Shown here piece after piece: positions 11,432 through 21,035 of a stretch of 64,000 nucleotides of DNA. Below the pieces are notes generated by a model. It saw only the letters and a list, made by a program, of their open reading frames with translations. It ran no database searches and was not told where the DNA came from. Source of the stretch: Danio rerio. Its lineage: Eukaryota > Chordata > Actinopteri > Cypriniformes > Danionidae. The stretch lies in the NCBI RefSeq assembly GCF_049306965.1, contig NC_133178.1:67175001-67239000 (forward strand), written 5' to 3'. How positions within the stretch are numbered: the stretch's first letter is position 1; each line of letters opens with the position of its first letter. The position numbers were made by a program, and so were the translations under genes.

Positions 11432-11827
11432 TATTAGCGGGTACATCTGCATAAGATGATTAGTGCTTGTGCTGAATCTGTTTTCTGACCAACACTAGCT
11501 CTAGATGAGGACAAACGCTCTTCAGCTGAATGTTAACTTCTCCTTCAGCCATGTTAAACCTGGATTTCCCATATAACAACACTGATGCTGGCGCTAGATG
11601 TCAACAACATTCAATATCATACACTGCACGCGAAGAAGTCAGCTATCTCTACGTCACTTCCGCTCTCAGTTTCACATCATCCTCAAGCAGACCTCAGATC
11701 AGTTCGTGTCAGCGTGACCGTTAATATCCGCGGTTGTATAATCATAACAGCTGATGCCGGGTCAGTGGTTTGTATGCGGGGCTCAGATGGTCACTTCCGC
11801 GTAGCTGATGTGCTGACTGTTAGCACC

Positions 11828-14800
11828 ATGAGTTTAGCAGCAGTTTTGGGTTTAAACAGTGTAAGATGTCAGATGTTCAGGTTAGTGTGTGGCAGTAAAA
11901 CATGTAATGGTGTTTTGAGTCTGCGCAGTGCGGAGGGAAGAGCTGCGCGCGCATGTGCAGTGCGCTCACACAGCAACATATCGGTAGGTCATTCACTTAC
12001 TACAGTAATAATATTAATAATAATCATAATACTGCAGCACATTTATTGATTTATATGTGATGGAGGAATAATTACTGCGATTTATTTCCAGATGACATCC
12101 GCCATTGTTTATGTATTTGTGTCAAAAAACTAAAAGGGGGTTATTATATGCAATTAATGTCATTATATAATGCTTTATATAGTAATGATGTTGATTTATT
12201 TAATAATAATGTTGTTTTTAATATTTATTTATGCCTGTGAAGCACTTTGGGTTGGATGTTATGTAGGAAAAGTGCTATATTTGACTGCTATACTGTACAT
12301 TTAGTGCTATACTGTACTGAAATGCACAATAATTACAGTGTTATACAGGTCATTCACTTATTACAATATTTATAATAACAATTATACAGCACATCTAAGG
12401 GTTTATATGTAGAGTACTAATTACTGCAAATTATTTCCAGACGACATCCGCTATTATTTATGTATTTGCGTCACAAATGAAAAGGAAGTTATCAATAATA
12501 TAGCAATAATGTTTATATAGAAATGATGTTGTTTTTAATAATTGTTTATGCTCGTAAAGCACTTTGAGTTGGATGTTATGTAGGAAAAGTGCTATATTTG
12601 ACTGCTATACTGTACATTTAGTGCTTTACTGTATTAAAATGTATTATTTTTAATAATTAAAGTGTTATACAGGTCATTCACTTATTACAATAACAATAAT
12701 ACAGCACAGCTATAGAATAATAATTACTGCGATTTATTTCCAGACGACATCCGCTATTATTTATGTATTTATATAAAAAATTATGTTGTTTTATGTAATA
12801 ATTATGTTTGTTTTTTTAAATATGTTTGTGAAACATAAAATGTATTAATGTAACAATAATAATACAAGTGTTATATGACTTGCAGTTTTGTGATTGATAT
12901 AAATAATTGTGTTTAATCATTAACAAATGATGGCTGCTATGCATATTTCTCATTTATTGATGGATTTACACCTACTAAGAAGTTATTCAAGGTACTAAAT
13001 ACTAATAAATATAGATATATGCCAGACAAAGTTATATTTGGGGTAATGTGAAAACAAAATACCCAAAATATTTATTGCAATTAATTTTTTTCTGCCACTA
13101 TTTGTTAAACCACTATAGCTTTTACACATTCGTCAGTATGAAGTTTATATTAATTTACGATATAATCAAATATGTATTTGAATACTTCAGTACAGGTCAG
13201 AATAATCATCTGTTGAGCTAAATGAGGAGGAAAACTCATTATTTTTATGTTTGATAATGTGATTTTTTTCATTGAAGTTACTTGATTTTAAATGTTCAGT
13301 CTGTGTATATACAAACACAATACTACATTAATAAATGCACAGCACATTTCTAATCATAATACATTTAATTAATCCTCTCCAAGAACTGATTTATGTTCTC
13401 TTCATCATGATGACAGCACATAATATTAGACTAGATATTCTTCAAGACACTAGTGTTCAGCTTACAGTGACATGTAAAGGCTTCACTAGGGTAATTAGGG
13501 TAAAGTTAGGGTAATTAGGCAAGTCATTGTATAACAGTGGTTTGTTCTGGAGACAATCCAACACTAATATTGCTGAAGGGGTGAATAATATTGAGCTTAA
13601 CATGACTTTAACACTATTAAACACTGCTGTTATTCTAGCACAAATAAAACACATCAGACTTTCTCCAGAAGAACAAACATTAGAGGAAACACTGAGAGAA
13701 ATTCTGTTCAACATCATTTGGGAAATACTTGAAGAAGGAAAAAAATCTGCAGCCGGGTGAATAAATCTAACTTCAATTTTATATATGACCTTCTTCCTCT
13801 TCTTCTTCAGTTATGGCGGTGTCGGACGGCTCCATGTGTGTCTGTTCTGCACATGCGAACACTTTCCACTCTTCCTCCACCTCCATCATCCAGCGGAGAC
13901 AAACCCAGCAGCCGGAAGACTGGAGTAAGCTTCACCACAGCTCCTTTATTCAACATATTGTTGATATACATTAATATTTTTAAGTCTGCATGGACTAGAA
14001 GTTGCTGAGACTTTCATTTCATTATGTTGATGAGCTTCCAACTGAATATTGAGTAGGGGGCGGGGCTTGTAGTGAACTAACATTAGCAGGGGCAAGGCTA
14101 AGAATAAGAGAGGTGTGTAGTGTAATGTGCAGGTTAGTGGTTGACTAATAATTTCAAGCTTAAAAATGGTAATAATGTGTGTTTTCCACAGCCAGTGACA
14201 TGGAAATCTCTCGCTGTCACGTTTGCGCTGGGAGGAGGCCTGCTTCTAGCAATGAAATACTTCAAGAGGGAAAAAGAGGAATGTAAGCATGAGGGTTCAT
14301 GCATCTGAACATCCAAATTAAATCAAGTAATACTTCATTAGTAGCCCCTCCCCTTCACCATCAGCACCTCCCCTTTTCAGTAGCCTCTCCCCTTAATCAA
14401 TAGCCCCTGCCTTTACCATCAACTCCTCCCCTTCGTTAATATTAGCCCCTTCATGAGCAGCCCCTCCTCTTCATTATAAGCTCCTCCTCTTCACCAGCAG
14501 CCCCTACCCATCACCATCAGCTTCTCCCCTTAATCAATAATAGCCCCTCCCCTTCAACAGTAGCTCCTCCGCTTTACCAGCAGCTCCTCCCCTTCATCAA
14601 TAACCCCTCCCCTTCACTATCAGCTCCTCCCTTTCATAATCAGCCCCTTTCTTTTCCCAGTTGCTCCTCCCTTTCATCAACAGCTTCTCCCCTACATCAA
14701 TAATAGCTCCTCCCCTTAATCAGTAGCTCCTCCCTTTCATCAGTAATAGCCCCTTCCCTTCATCATTAGCTCCTCCCTTTCATAATTACCTTCTCCCCTT

Positions 14801-17800
14801 CACTATCAGCTCTTTCCTTTCATAATCAGCCCCTTCCTTTTCCCAGTTGCTCTTACCTTTCATCAACATCTTCTCCCCTTCATTAATAATAGCCCCACCC
14901 CTTCATAATTAACTCCTCCCATTCATCAACAGCCCCTCCCCTTCACCATCAGCTCCTCCCTTTCATAATCAGCCCCTTCTATTCCCCAGCTGCGCCTCCC
15001 TTTCATCAACAGCTTTCCCCTCTTCATCAATAATAGCTCCTCCCCTTCATCAGCAGCTCCTCCTACTAACCAGCAGCTCCTCACCTTCATAATTTTTAAC
15101 TCCTCCCCTTCATCAGTTTCTCCTCCCCTTTATAATCAGCTCCTGCTTTCCATAATCAGGTCCTCTCCTTCATCTGCAGCTCCTCTCCTTTACCAGTAAT
15201 TACCCCTCCCCCTCATCATTAGCCCCTCCCCTTTATAATTAGCACCTCCTCTTAATCAGCAGAGTCTTTCCTTCATAATCAGCTTCTCCATTAACAGCTC
15301 CTCCTCTTCATCAATAGCCCCTCTCTTTCATAATCCGCCCCTCCCCTTCATCAATAATAGCCCCACCCCTTTCCTCATCAGCTTCTCCCCTTCATTATTG
15401 GCTCCTCCTCTTAACCAGCAACTCCTCCCTTTCATTGATATATCATCCCCTTCATCATTAGCTCCTCCCTTTTACCAATAGCCCCTCCCTTCCACTATCA
15501 GCTCCTCCCTCTCATAATCAACCCCTTCCTTTCCCCAGTTGCTCCTCCCTCTCATCAACAGCTTCTCCCCTTCATCAATAATAGCTCCTCCCATTCATCA
15601 ATAGCTCCTCCCCTTCATCATCAGCTCCTACTCTATCTGTAATAGCCCATCCCCTTCATCAGTAGCTCCTCCTCTTCAACAGAAAACTCCTCCCCTTAAT
15701 CAATTATAGTCCCTCCCCTTCACCATCAGCCCCTTCCTTTCCCCAGTTGCTCCTCCCTTTCATTAACAGCTTCTCCCCTTCATCTATAATAGCTCCACCC
15801 CTTCATAATTAGCCCCTCCCTTTTAGCAATAGCCCCTCCCCTTCACCATCAGCTCTTCCCTTTCATAATCAGCCCCTTTATTTCCCCAGTTGCTCCTCCC
15901 TTTCATCAACAGCTTGTCCCCTTCATCAATAATAGCTCCACCCCTTCATCATTAGCTCCTCCCTTTTACCAATAGCCCCTCCCCTTCACCATCAGCTCCT
16001 CCCTTTCCTAATCAGCCCCTTCCTTTTCCCAGTTGCTCCTCCCTTTCATCAACAGCTTCTCCCCTTCATCAATAATAGCCCCACCCCTTCATCATTAGCC
16101 CCTCCCTTTCACCAATAGCCCCTCCCCTTCACCATAAGCAACTCCCCTTTTTAATATTTCAATGTGAATGCACTACTTGCTCTATTTATTCTACAAAATG
16201 GCGTAGGATAGTGCCTAAGTAAGTGATTTGGGACGCACCCGCTGATCTTGCCTGCTTATGTAGTGTACATCTCCACACTGACTGATGACGCCGTCACTGA
16301 TGTGCTTCCGCTGTTGTAGTGTTTGAGAAAGAAAGAACAAAGTCGATAGGGAAGCCAGCTCTCGGAGGCCCGTTTTCACTCCTCGACCACAATAATAAAC
16401 CCAGCCGGAGTGAGGATTTCCTCGGCCGCTGGCTGCTGATCTACTTCGGCTTCACGCACTGTCCAGACATCTGCCCTGATGAGCTGGAGAAAATGATCGA
16501 GGCCGTCGATGAGATCGGTAATGTATTAGCATGTTTATAAACTCACGCTCAGGGTTGATTTGCACGGTTCTTACGGCAGCCCCGCTAAACAAAAGACCCT
16601 GCTGTTTATGTGCAGACAACATTGACACTCTCCCAGACGTGACTCCGCTCCTGATCAGCATTGACCCGGAGAGAGACACCCCTGAAGCGCTGGCAGCTTA
16701 TGTTAAAGGTGAGCAGGGTCATCTGTGTTCCTCTGCATGTGCTGTGAGTTTGGTATGATTGAGAGTGTGATTTCCTCATCGTGTTTGTGTTCCACGTGCA
16801 GATTTCTCCCCCAAGCTCATCGGTCTGACCGGCACGACGGCCCAGATTGAGCAGGTGTCCCGAGCCTACAGAGTTTACTACAGCCAGGGCCCTAAAGACG
16901 AAGACAACGACTACATCGTGAGTGTTTACTGTCTACATACATACTGTCTAAAGTTCGCTGTGATTGGCGGACCCAGTGTGCTGTGATTGGCTGACTCAGT
17001 ATGCTGTGATTGGCTGACTCAGAGCAATGTGATTGGCCGACCCAGTGCGCTTTGATTGGCCAACTCAGTTTGCTGTGATTGGCCTACGCAGTTTGCTGTG
17101 ATTGGCCACTCCAGTTCACTGTGAATTTCCGATCTAGTTCACTGTGATCGCTGTGACCCAGACCGATGTGATTGGCCGGCATAGTGTGCTGTGATTGGCT
17201 GACCCATAGCGATGTGATTGGCCGACCCAGTGCACTGGGATTGGCCAACTCAGTTTGGTGTGATTGGCTGACCCAATGCGCTGTGATTGGCCACTCCAAT
17301 TCACTGTTATCAGCCAACCCAGTGCGCTGTGATTGGCCACCCTAGTTCACTGTTATTGACCGACCCAGTGCGCTGTGATTGGTCGACTCAGTTTACTGCG
17401 ATTGGCTACTCAAGTTCACTATGATTGGCCGATGTAGTTCATTGTGATCAGCCGACCCAGTGCGCTGTGATTGGCCAACGAAGATTGCTGTGATTGGCTG
17501 ACCCATTGTGCTGTGATTGGCCGACCCAGGGTGCTGTGATTGGTCACTCAAGTTCACTGTGATTAGCCGATGTAGTTCACTGTGATCAGCTGACCCAGTG
17601 CGCTGTGATTGGCTTACTCAGTTTGCTGTGATTGGCTGACCCAGTGTGCTGTGATTGGCCGACTCAGTTTGCTGTGATTGGCTGACCCAGTGTGCTGTGA
17701 TTGGCCGACTTAGTTTGCTGTGATTGGCCACTCCAGTTCTCTGTGATTGGCCGACCCAGTGCGCTGTGATTGGCCGACTCAGTTTGCTGTGGTTGGCTTG

Positions 17801-18940
17801 ACCCAGTGTGCTGTGATTGGCCACTCCAGTTCTCTGTGATTGGCCGACCCAGTGTGCTGTGATTGGCCGACTCAGTTTGCTGTGATTGGCTGACCCAGTG
17901 TGCTGTGATTGGCCGACTTAGTTTGCTGTGATTGGCCACTCCAGTTCTCTGTGATTGGCCGACCCAGTTCTCTGTGATTGGCCGACTCAGTTTGCTGTGA
18001 TTGGCCGACTCAGTTTGCTGTGATTGGCCGACTCAGTTTGCTGTGATTGGCCGACTTAGTTTGCTGTGATTGGCCACTCCAGTTCTCTGTGATTGGCCAA
18101 CCCAGTGCGCTGTGATTGGCCGACTCAGTTTGATGTTATTGGCTGACCTAGTTGCTGTGATTGGCCACTCCCGTTCTCTGATTGGCTGATCTAGTTCACT
18201 ATGATCAGCCAAGCCAGTGCGCTGTGATTGGCCAACTCAGTTTGCTGTGATTGGCTGACTCAGTGTGCTGTGATTGGCTGACCCAGTGCACTTTTATTGG
18301 CCATTGCAGTGTGCTGTGATTGGCTGACCCAGTGCACTTTTATTGGCCATTGCAGTGTGCTGTGATGGGCCGACTCAGAGTGTTGTGATTGGCAGACCAG
18401 GTTCGCTGTGATTGGCCAGTCCAGTTCACTTGGATTGGCTGATCTATTTCGCAGTGATCGGCCGACCCAGTGTGCTGTGATTGGTCAATCAGGTGAGGTG
18501 TGATTGGCCGACACGATGTGCTGTGATTCCAGTGCACCGTGATTGGCCAAACACCGTAAGTGTCTGTCAGTAAAATGGCTGTAACCATTACAACAACTCC
18601 TGTTCGCAACATGTTATCAGTATATTCACTCACGCTAGCAGTGTGCTGATCATGCTAAAAACACACCAGAAATCAGGCTAATTCCAGCTAGCATATCGTT
18701 AAACATGTTAACAACACGCTAATTCATGCTAATAGCTAATTTGTTTAATATAAAGTAGTCCACTAGTCCCCTGAGCCTGTCCTCATGCGGTGTGTTTTCC
18801 TGCAGGTGGATCACACCATCATCATGTACCTGGTGGGACCCGACGGCCAGTTTCTGGAGTATTACGGACAGAACAAGAAGTCCTCGGAGATCGCCTCATC
18901 CATCGCATCCTACATGAGGAAGCACAAATACGGCAAATGA
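11828..18940 (+). CDS. sco1: sco1, mitochondrial copper chaperone for cytochrome c oxidase
   Basis: Delivers copper to the CuA site of COX2 from the inner membrane. Seven coding exons: 11828-11983, 13811-13924, 14192-14282, 16320-16517, 16616-16708, 16802-16917, 18806-18940. They join in frame with GT-AG borders to 301 codons (300 aa). Residues 1-90 are Arg/Ser-rich with no acidic cluster, as expected for a mitochondrial presequence. One membrane helix lies near 95-112 ([19 protein letters not shown]). A thioredoxin-like domain follows with [17 protein letters not shown], giving the copper ligands Cys168 and Cys172, then [11 protein letters not shown], and [14 protein letters not shown] with the third ligand His259. 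Spacing agrees with human SCO1 (C169, C173, H260). The first ATG after the CACC context is used. Vertebrate SCO2 also has this fold, but [10 protein letters not shown] and [12 protein letters not shown] fit SCO1 better. Introns 1, 3 and 6 carry large tandem arrays. Confidence 0.96.
11984..12890. repeat. Three tandem ~0.33-kb units at the start of sco1 intron 1
   Basis: Units begin near 11985, 12347 and 12671 with GGTCATTCACTTA followed by CTACAG/TTACAA. They share ATTACTGC, GATTTATTTCCAGA(T/C)GACATCC, and, in the first two, AAGCACTTTG(G/A)GTTGGATG then TAGGAAAAGTGCTATAT. The last phrase looks like a LINE/SINE 3' tail. Spacings are about 362 and 324 bp; the third unit is shortened. The first unit begins at the exon 1 splice donor. 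Confidence 0.85.
12891..13430. other. AT-rich intron sequence, nothing recognised
   Basis: Part of sco1 intron 1. No open frame, repeat or RNA gene seen. Confidence 0.5.
13431..13765. mobile_element. Dispersed zebrafish repeat in sco1 intron 1
   Basis: Contains GGGTAATTAGGGTAAAGTTA, AGGCAAGTCATTGTATAACA, GAATAATATTGAGCTTAA and CAGCCGGGTGAATAAATCTA. I recognise these phrases from a highly repeated zebrafish element, probably a non-autonomous DNA transposon; the superfamily is not resolved. The short open frames on both strands are incidental. Confidence 0.6.
14338..16150. repeat. Pyrimidine-rich minisatellite in sco1 intron 3
   Basis: About 1.8 kb of variants of CAGCTCCTCCCCTTCATCA and AATAATAGCCCCTCCCCTTC. 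Plus strand, the sense strand of sco1, is strongly C/T-rich. A longer block containing CCCAGTTGCTCCTCCCTTTC, then ATCAACAGCTTCTCCCC and ATCAATAATAG recurs near 14659, 14841, 14990, 15534, 15742, 15891 and 16028, showing higher-order repeats of roughly 140-210 bp. Confidence 0.93.
16958..18556. repeat. CCAAT-rich minisatellite in sco1 intron 6
   Basis: About 1.6 kb of a 23-bp unit with the core GTGATTGGCCGACTCAG and a GTTTGCT spacer; alternate units read GTGATTGGCCACTCCAG with TTCTCT. I count about 58 ATTGG cores, in one orientation. The reverse complement GGCCAATCAC fits the NF-Y consensus. The unit length and several spacer positions match the array at 4150-5347. Confidence 0.93.
18557..18805. 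other. Unique end of sco1 intron 6
   Basis: Between the CCAAT-rich array and the last sco1 exon. Several GCTAGC/TTAGCATG phrases, otherwise unremarkable. Ends in the acceptor TTTTCCTGCAG. Confidence 0.5.
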
Positions 18941-19041
18941 GGACATTACTCCTGTCATCAATCATATTTATTTTCAGAGCCACTCTGCTGGAGCATTCCC
19001 CGTTTCCCCATACTGCAGTGATGTTCAGAGCGTTCACATTC

Positions 19042-19047
19042 AATAAA
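19042..19047 (+). terminator. sco1 polyadenylation signal
   Basis: AATAAA about 100 bp after the sco1 stop codon, followed by a GT-rich stretch (AGTGTCTTTGGGTTG). Cleavage is expected near 19060-19070. Confidence 0.8.
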
Positions 19048-19102
19048 GTGTCTTTGGGTTGATCTCCTGTCACGCATCGTGTGTTGAACTCTCTCATGCT
19101 CT

Positions 19103-19178
19103 TTAATTCCGCTGTGGCGACCTCAGATTAATAAAGGGACTAAGATGAAAAGAAAATGAACGAATGAATGAATTTGTG
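19103..19178 (+). mobile_element. DANA SINE 3' fragment
   Basis: AATTCCGCTGTGGCGACCTC, then ATTAATAAAGGGACTAAG, ending in GAACGAATGAATGAAT. Only the last ~75 bp of DANA, just past the sco1 3' end. Confidence 0.85.
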
Positions 19179-19204
19179 TGAACTACCCCTGTAAGTCTAG
19201 CATA

Positions 19205-19540
19205 ACATATGCAAAAATTCTTAAATCAAGATGCATTTTGTAGACTAGCAGAAAATATAGTCATTTTCAGAGTCAAAATTAAGTTTTTTCTTTAAAAAAA
19301 AAGCAAAACAAGATAAATTAATACATGTATAGTAAGAAGCGTCTAATTTCAAAGATTAAGTCAGAAAATACACACACAGGTTTTGGATATAGGCATTTCA
19401 CAAGACAATTGGACCCAAAACACTTTATAATAAGTACACTCTCTAAGCTAATCACTGTATTCCACTAAAACGTTGGTATATATTATTTTGAAAAAGACAA
19501 ATAATCTTCTGATCACAAGAGTTTCCCCTTTTGTTGAGAG
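19205..19540. other. MITE fragment and unassigned flank
   Basis: About 19205-19300 resembles the MITE at 8768 (AATTCTTAAATCAAGATGCA, then TTTTGTAGACTAGCAGAAAA). The rest up to the zinc-finger promoter shows nothing I can name. Confidence 0.45.
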
Positions 19541-19692
19541 ACTGACATACAGGCAGCCAATCAGCTTTCTCTGATCAGCGCAAACACCCCGCCTACGGCG
19601 CTCAGTGTGAGGCGGAGAGTGCAGAGCTTTGCTGTTTGCTGTTGAATTGCTTTAACTCCACTTCTGTTTCGGGTGTTGTGCGTCTATTCAAA
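19541..19692 (+). promoter_or_regulatory. ZNF module 1: promoter and untranslated exon 1
   Basis: One CCAAT box (19557-19561, in GCAGCCAATCAGCTTTCTCT), then TGATCAGCGC, a GC-box-like CACCCCGCC and GGCGCTCAGTGTGAGGCGGA. The inferred exon 1 runs from about 19610 to the donor AAA|GTAAGT at 19692/19693. The same exon is repeated at 27845, 33680, 44145 and 59600. Start site not determined. Confidence 0.7.
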
Positions 19693-20434
19693 GTAAGTGT
19701 ATTATATCTGACCTTTGTAGCGTTCGCAGATTTGCTGCAATTATCTTGCGGGTTGAACTGCTTTAACATATGTGCTCAATGCTAATATAGTCTCTTGTTT
19801 TTAGCTCGATGCTAGGCTGTAAACACTTCTGTAATGCGTTACTCACGGGTTATCTGGCCACCTTTCATTTGTGTCTCCATCTCATTCCTTCACTAAGTGC
19901 TTGTTTCAGAGGTGTGTTGTAAACAACTTCCCAACAAACACATCTGTTACAGCGTAGAAATGTAAGACTGGAGAGGCCTGTAGCAGCTGAGGAGATCTGG
20001 GTTTACTACATTTGATGCTGGGTTATTTACATATTGACTATTCTGCATATGAGAAGTAGACCTAAGAGTGTTTAAATACTGTTTAATATTGATTATTGAT
20101 CTTTTTAACTTAATATCTGCTTGTGTAAACTTTGAAGAGAAATAAATCTATAACAATTAATATAATCAATCTTTATTTCATAGGCTAATAACATTGTTAC
20201 CAAAACGTAAATAAAATCAGCAAAAATATAGAGAACATTAAACAGGTTATTTAGTTTTAATAGCATTTTTAAATAGTTTTTGTTTTATAAATGTTTAACG
20301 TTGTTGCAAATGCTTTTATTTAGCATTAAAACAGAATGTGGGATTAGTATAATAGTATAAAGCACTTAATAATGAATGTATTACAGTATTGAGAGATAAC
20401 TGTAGGCAATCAGAGACATGATCACGCTGCACAC

Positions 20435-20610
20435 ATGAGATGTAGAATCGGCCACTCAACACTTACACACATATTTACTGAACAGGGAAGAGAAACCTAT
20501 GTGTAACTTGTGTGAGAATATTTTGATGGTGAAACATATTTTAATAGAGTGTATATTTGTAAATGATATTAGAGAATGTTTTTATTCAGGAAATATTTGA
20601 AGGCAAATGT
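20435..20610 (+). mobile_element. LINE C-terminal relic in ZNF intron 1 (module 1)
   Basis: Reads RIGHSTLTH (20444-20470) and, after a frame change, EEKPMCNLCENILMVKHILI followed by ECIFVNDIREC. This is the RIGH-x-LTH ... C-x2-C ... H-x4-C pattern at the C-terminus of many I/Jockey-group LINE polyproteins. Equivalent copies are near 28675, 34535, 45300 and 60433, so the insertion predates the duplication of the 5' module. Confidence 0.6.
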
Positions 20611-20887
20611 TTAAAAATGTGTTTTCTGGAGGAATTGTACAATATTGATCATTGATCAGACTGAAAGAGCTTATAAGACTTTATCAGTGTTGCTGTTATT
20701 TGTGTGTTTTTAACCAATTAATGATGTTTCAGAAACAGTTATGATCATCAATTATATATTGAATATTTAATACAAGTGTTGTCATGAATATAGCCAGTGC
20801 TGCTGTAATATAATACATAATTTAAGTGAACCGGATATGTTAATTAGAACAAGAATATAACTTAAGTATTTTTAATTATGACAGATT

Positions 20888-20970
20888 TGCTCCTCCTCCT
20901 CCTCCAGTGAAGCTCCTCCTCCTCCAGTGAAGCTCCTCCTCCTCCAGTGAAGCTCCTCCTCCTCCAGTTC
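20888..20970 (+). repeat. Tandem polypyrimidine-CAG array before ZNF module 1 exon 2
   Basis: Four copies of a 20-bp unit CTCCTCCTCCTCCAGTGAAG. Each copy is a pyrimidine tract plus CAG, i.e. a possible 3' splice site; candidate acceptors end at 20907, 20927, 20947 and 20967. An alternative acceptor is the GACAG at about 20880-20884 just upstream. Confidence 0.75.
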
Positions 20971-21035
20971 AGCTGTAAACACTGTGATATTCCCATCAGG
21001 CTCCAGTGAAGAGTTTATTGAAGGACAGCGAGAAC

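Noticed and set aside
11585-11827. Upstream ATG at 11585 as an earlier sco1 start
   Set aside because: That frame differs from the SCO1 frame at exon 1 and meets non-SCO1 sequence; the ATG at 11828 gives a typical presequence and the expected length.
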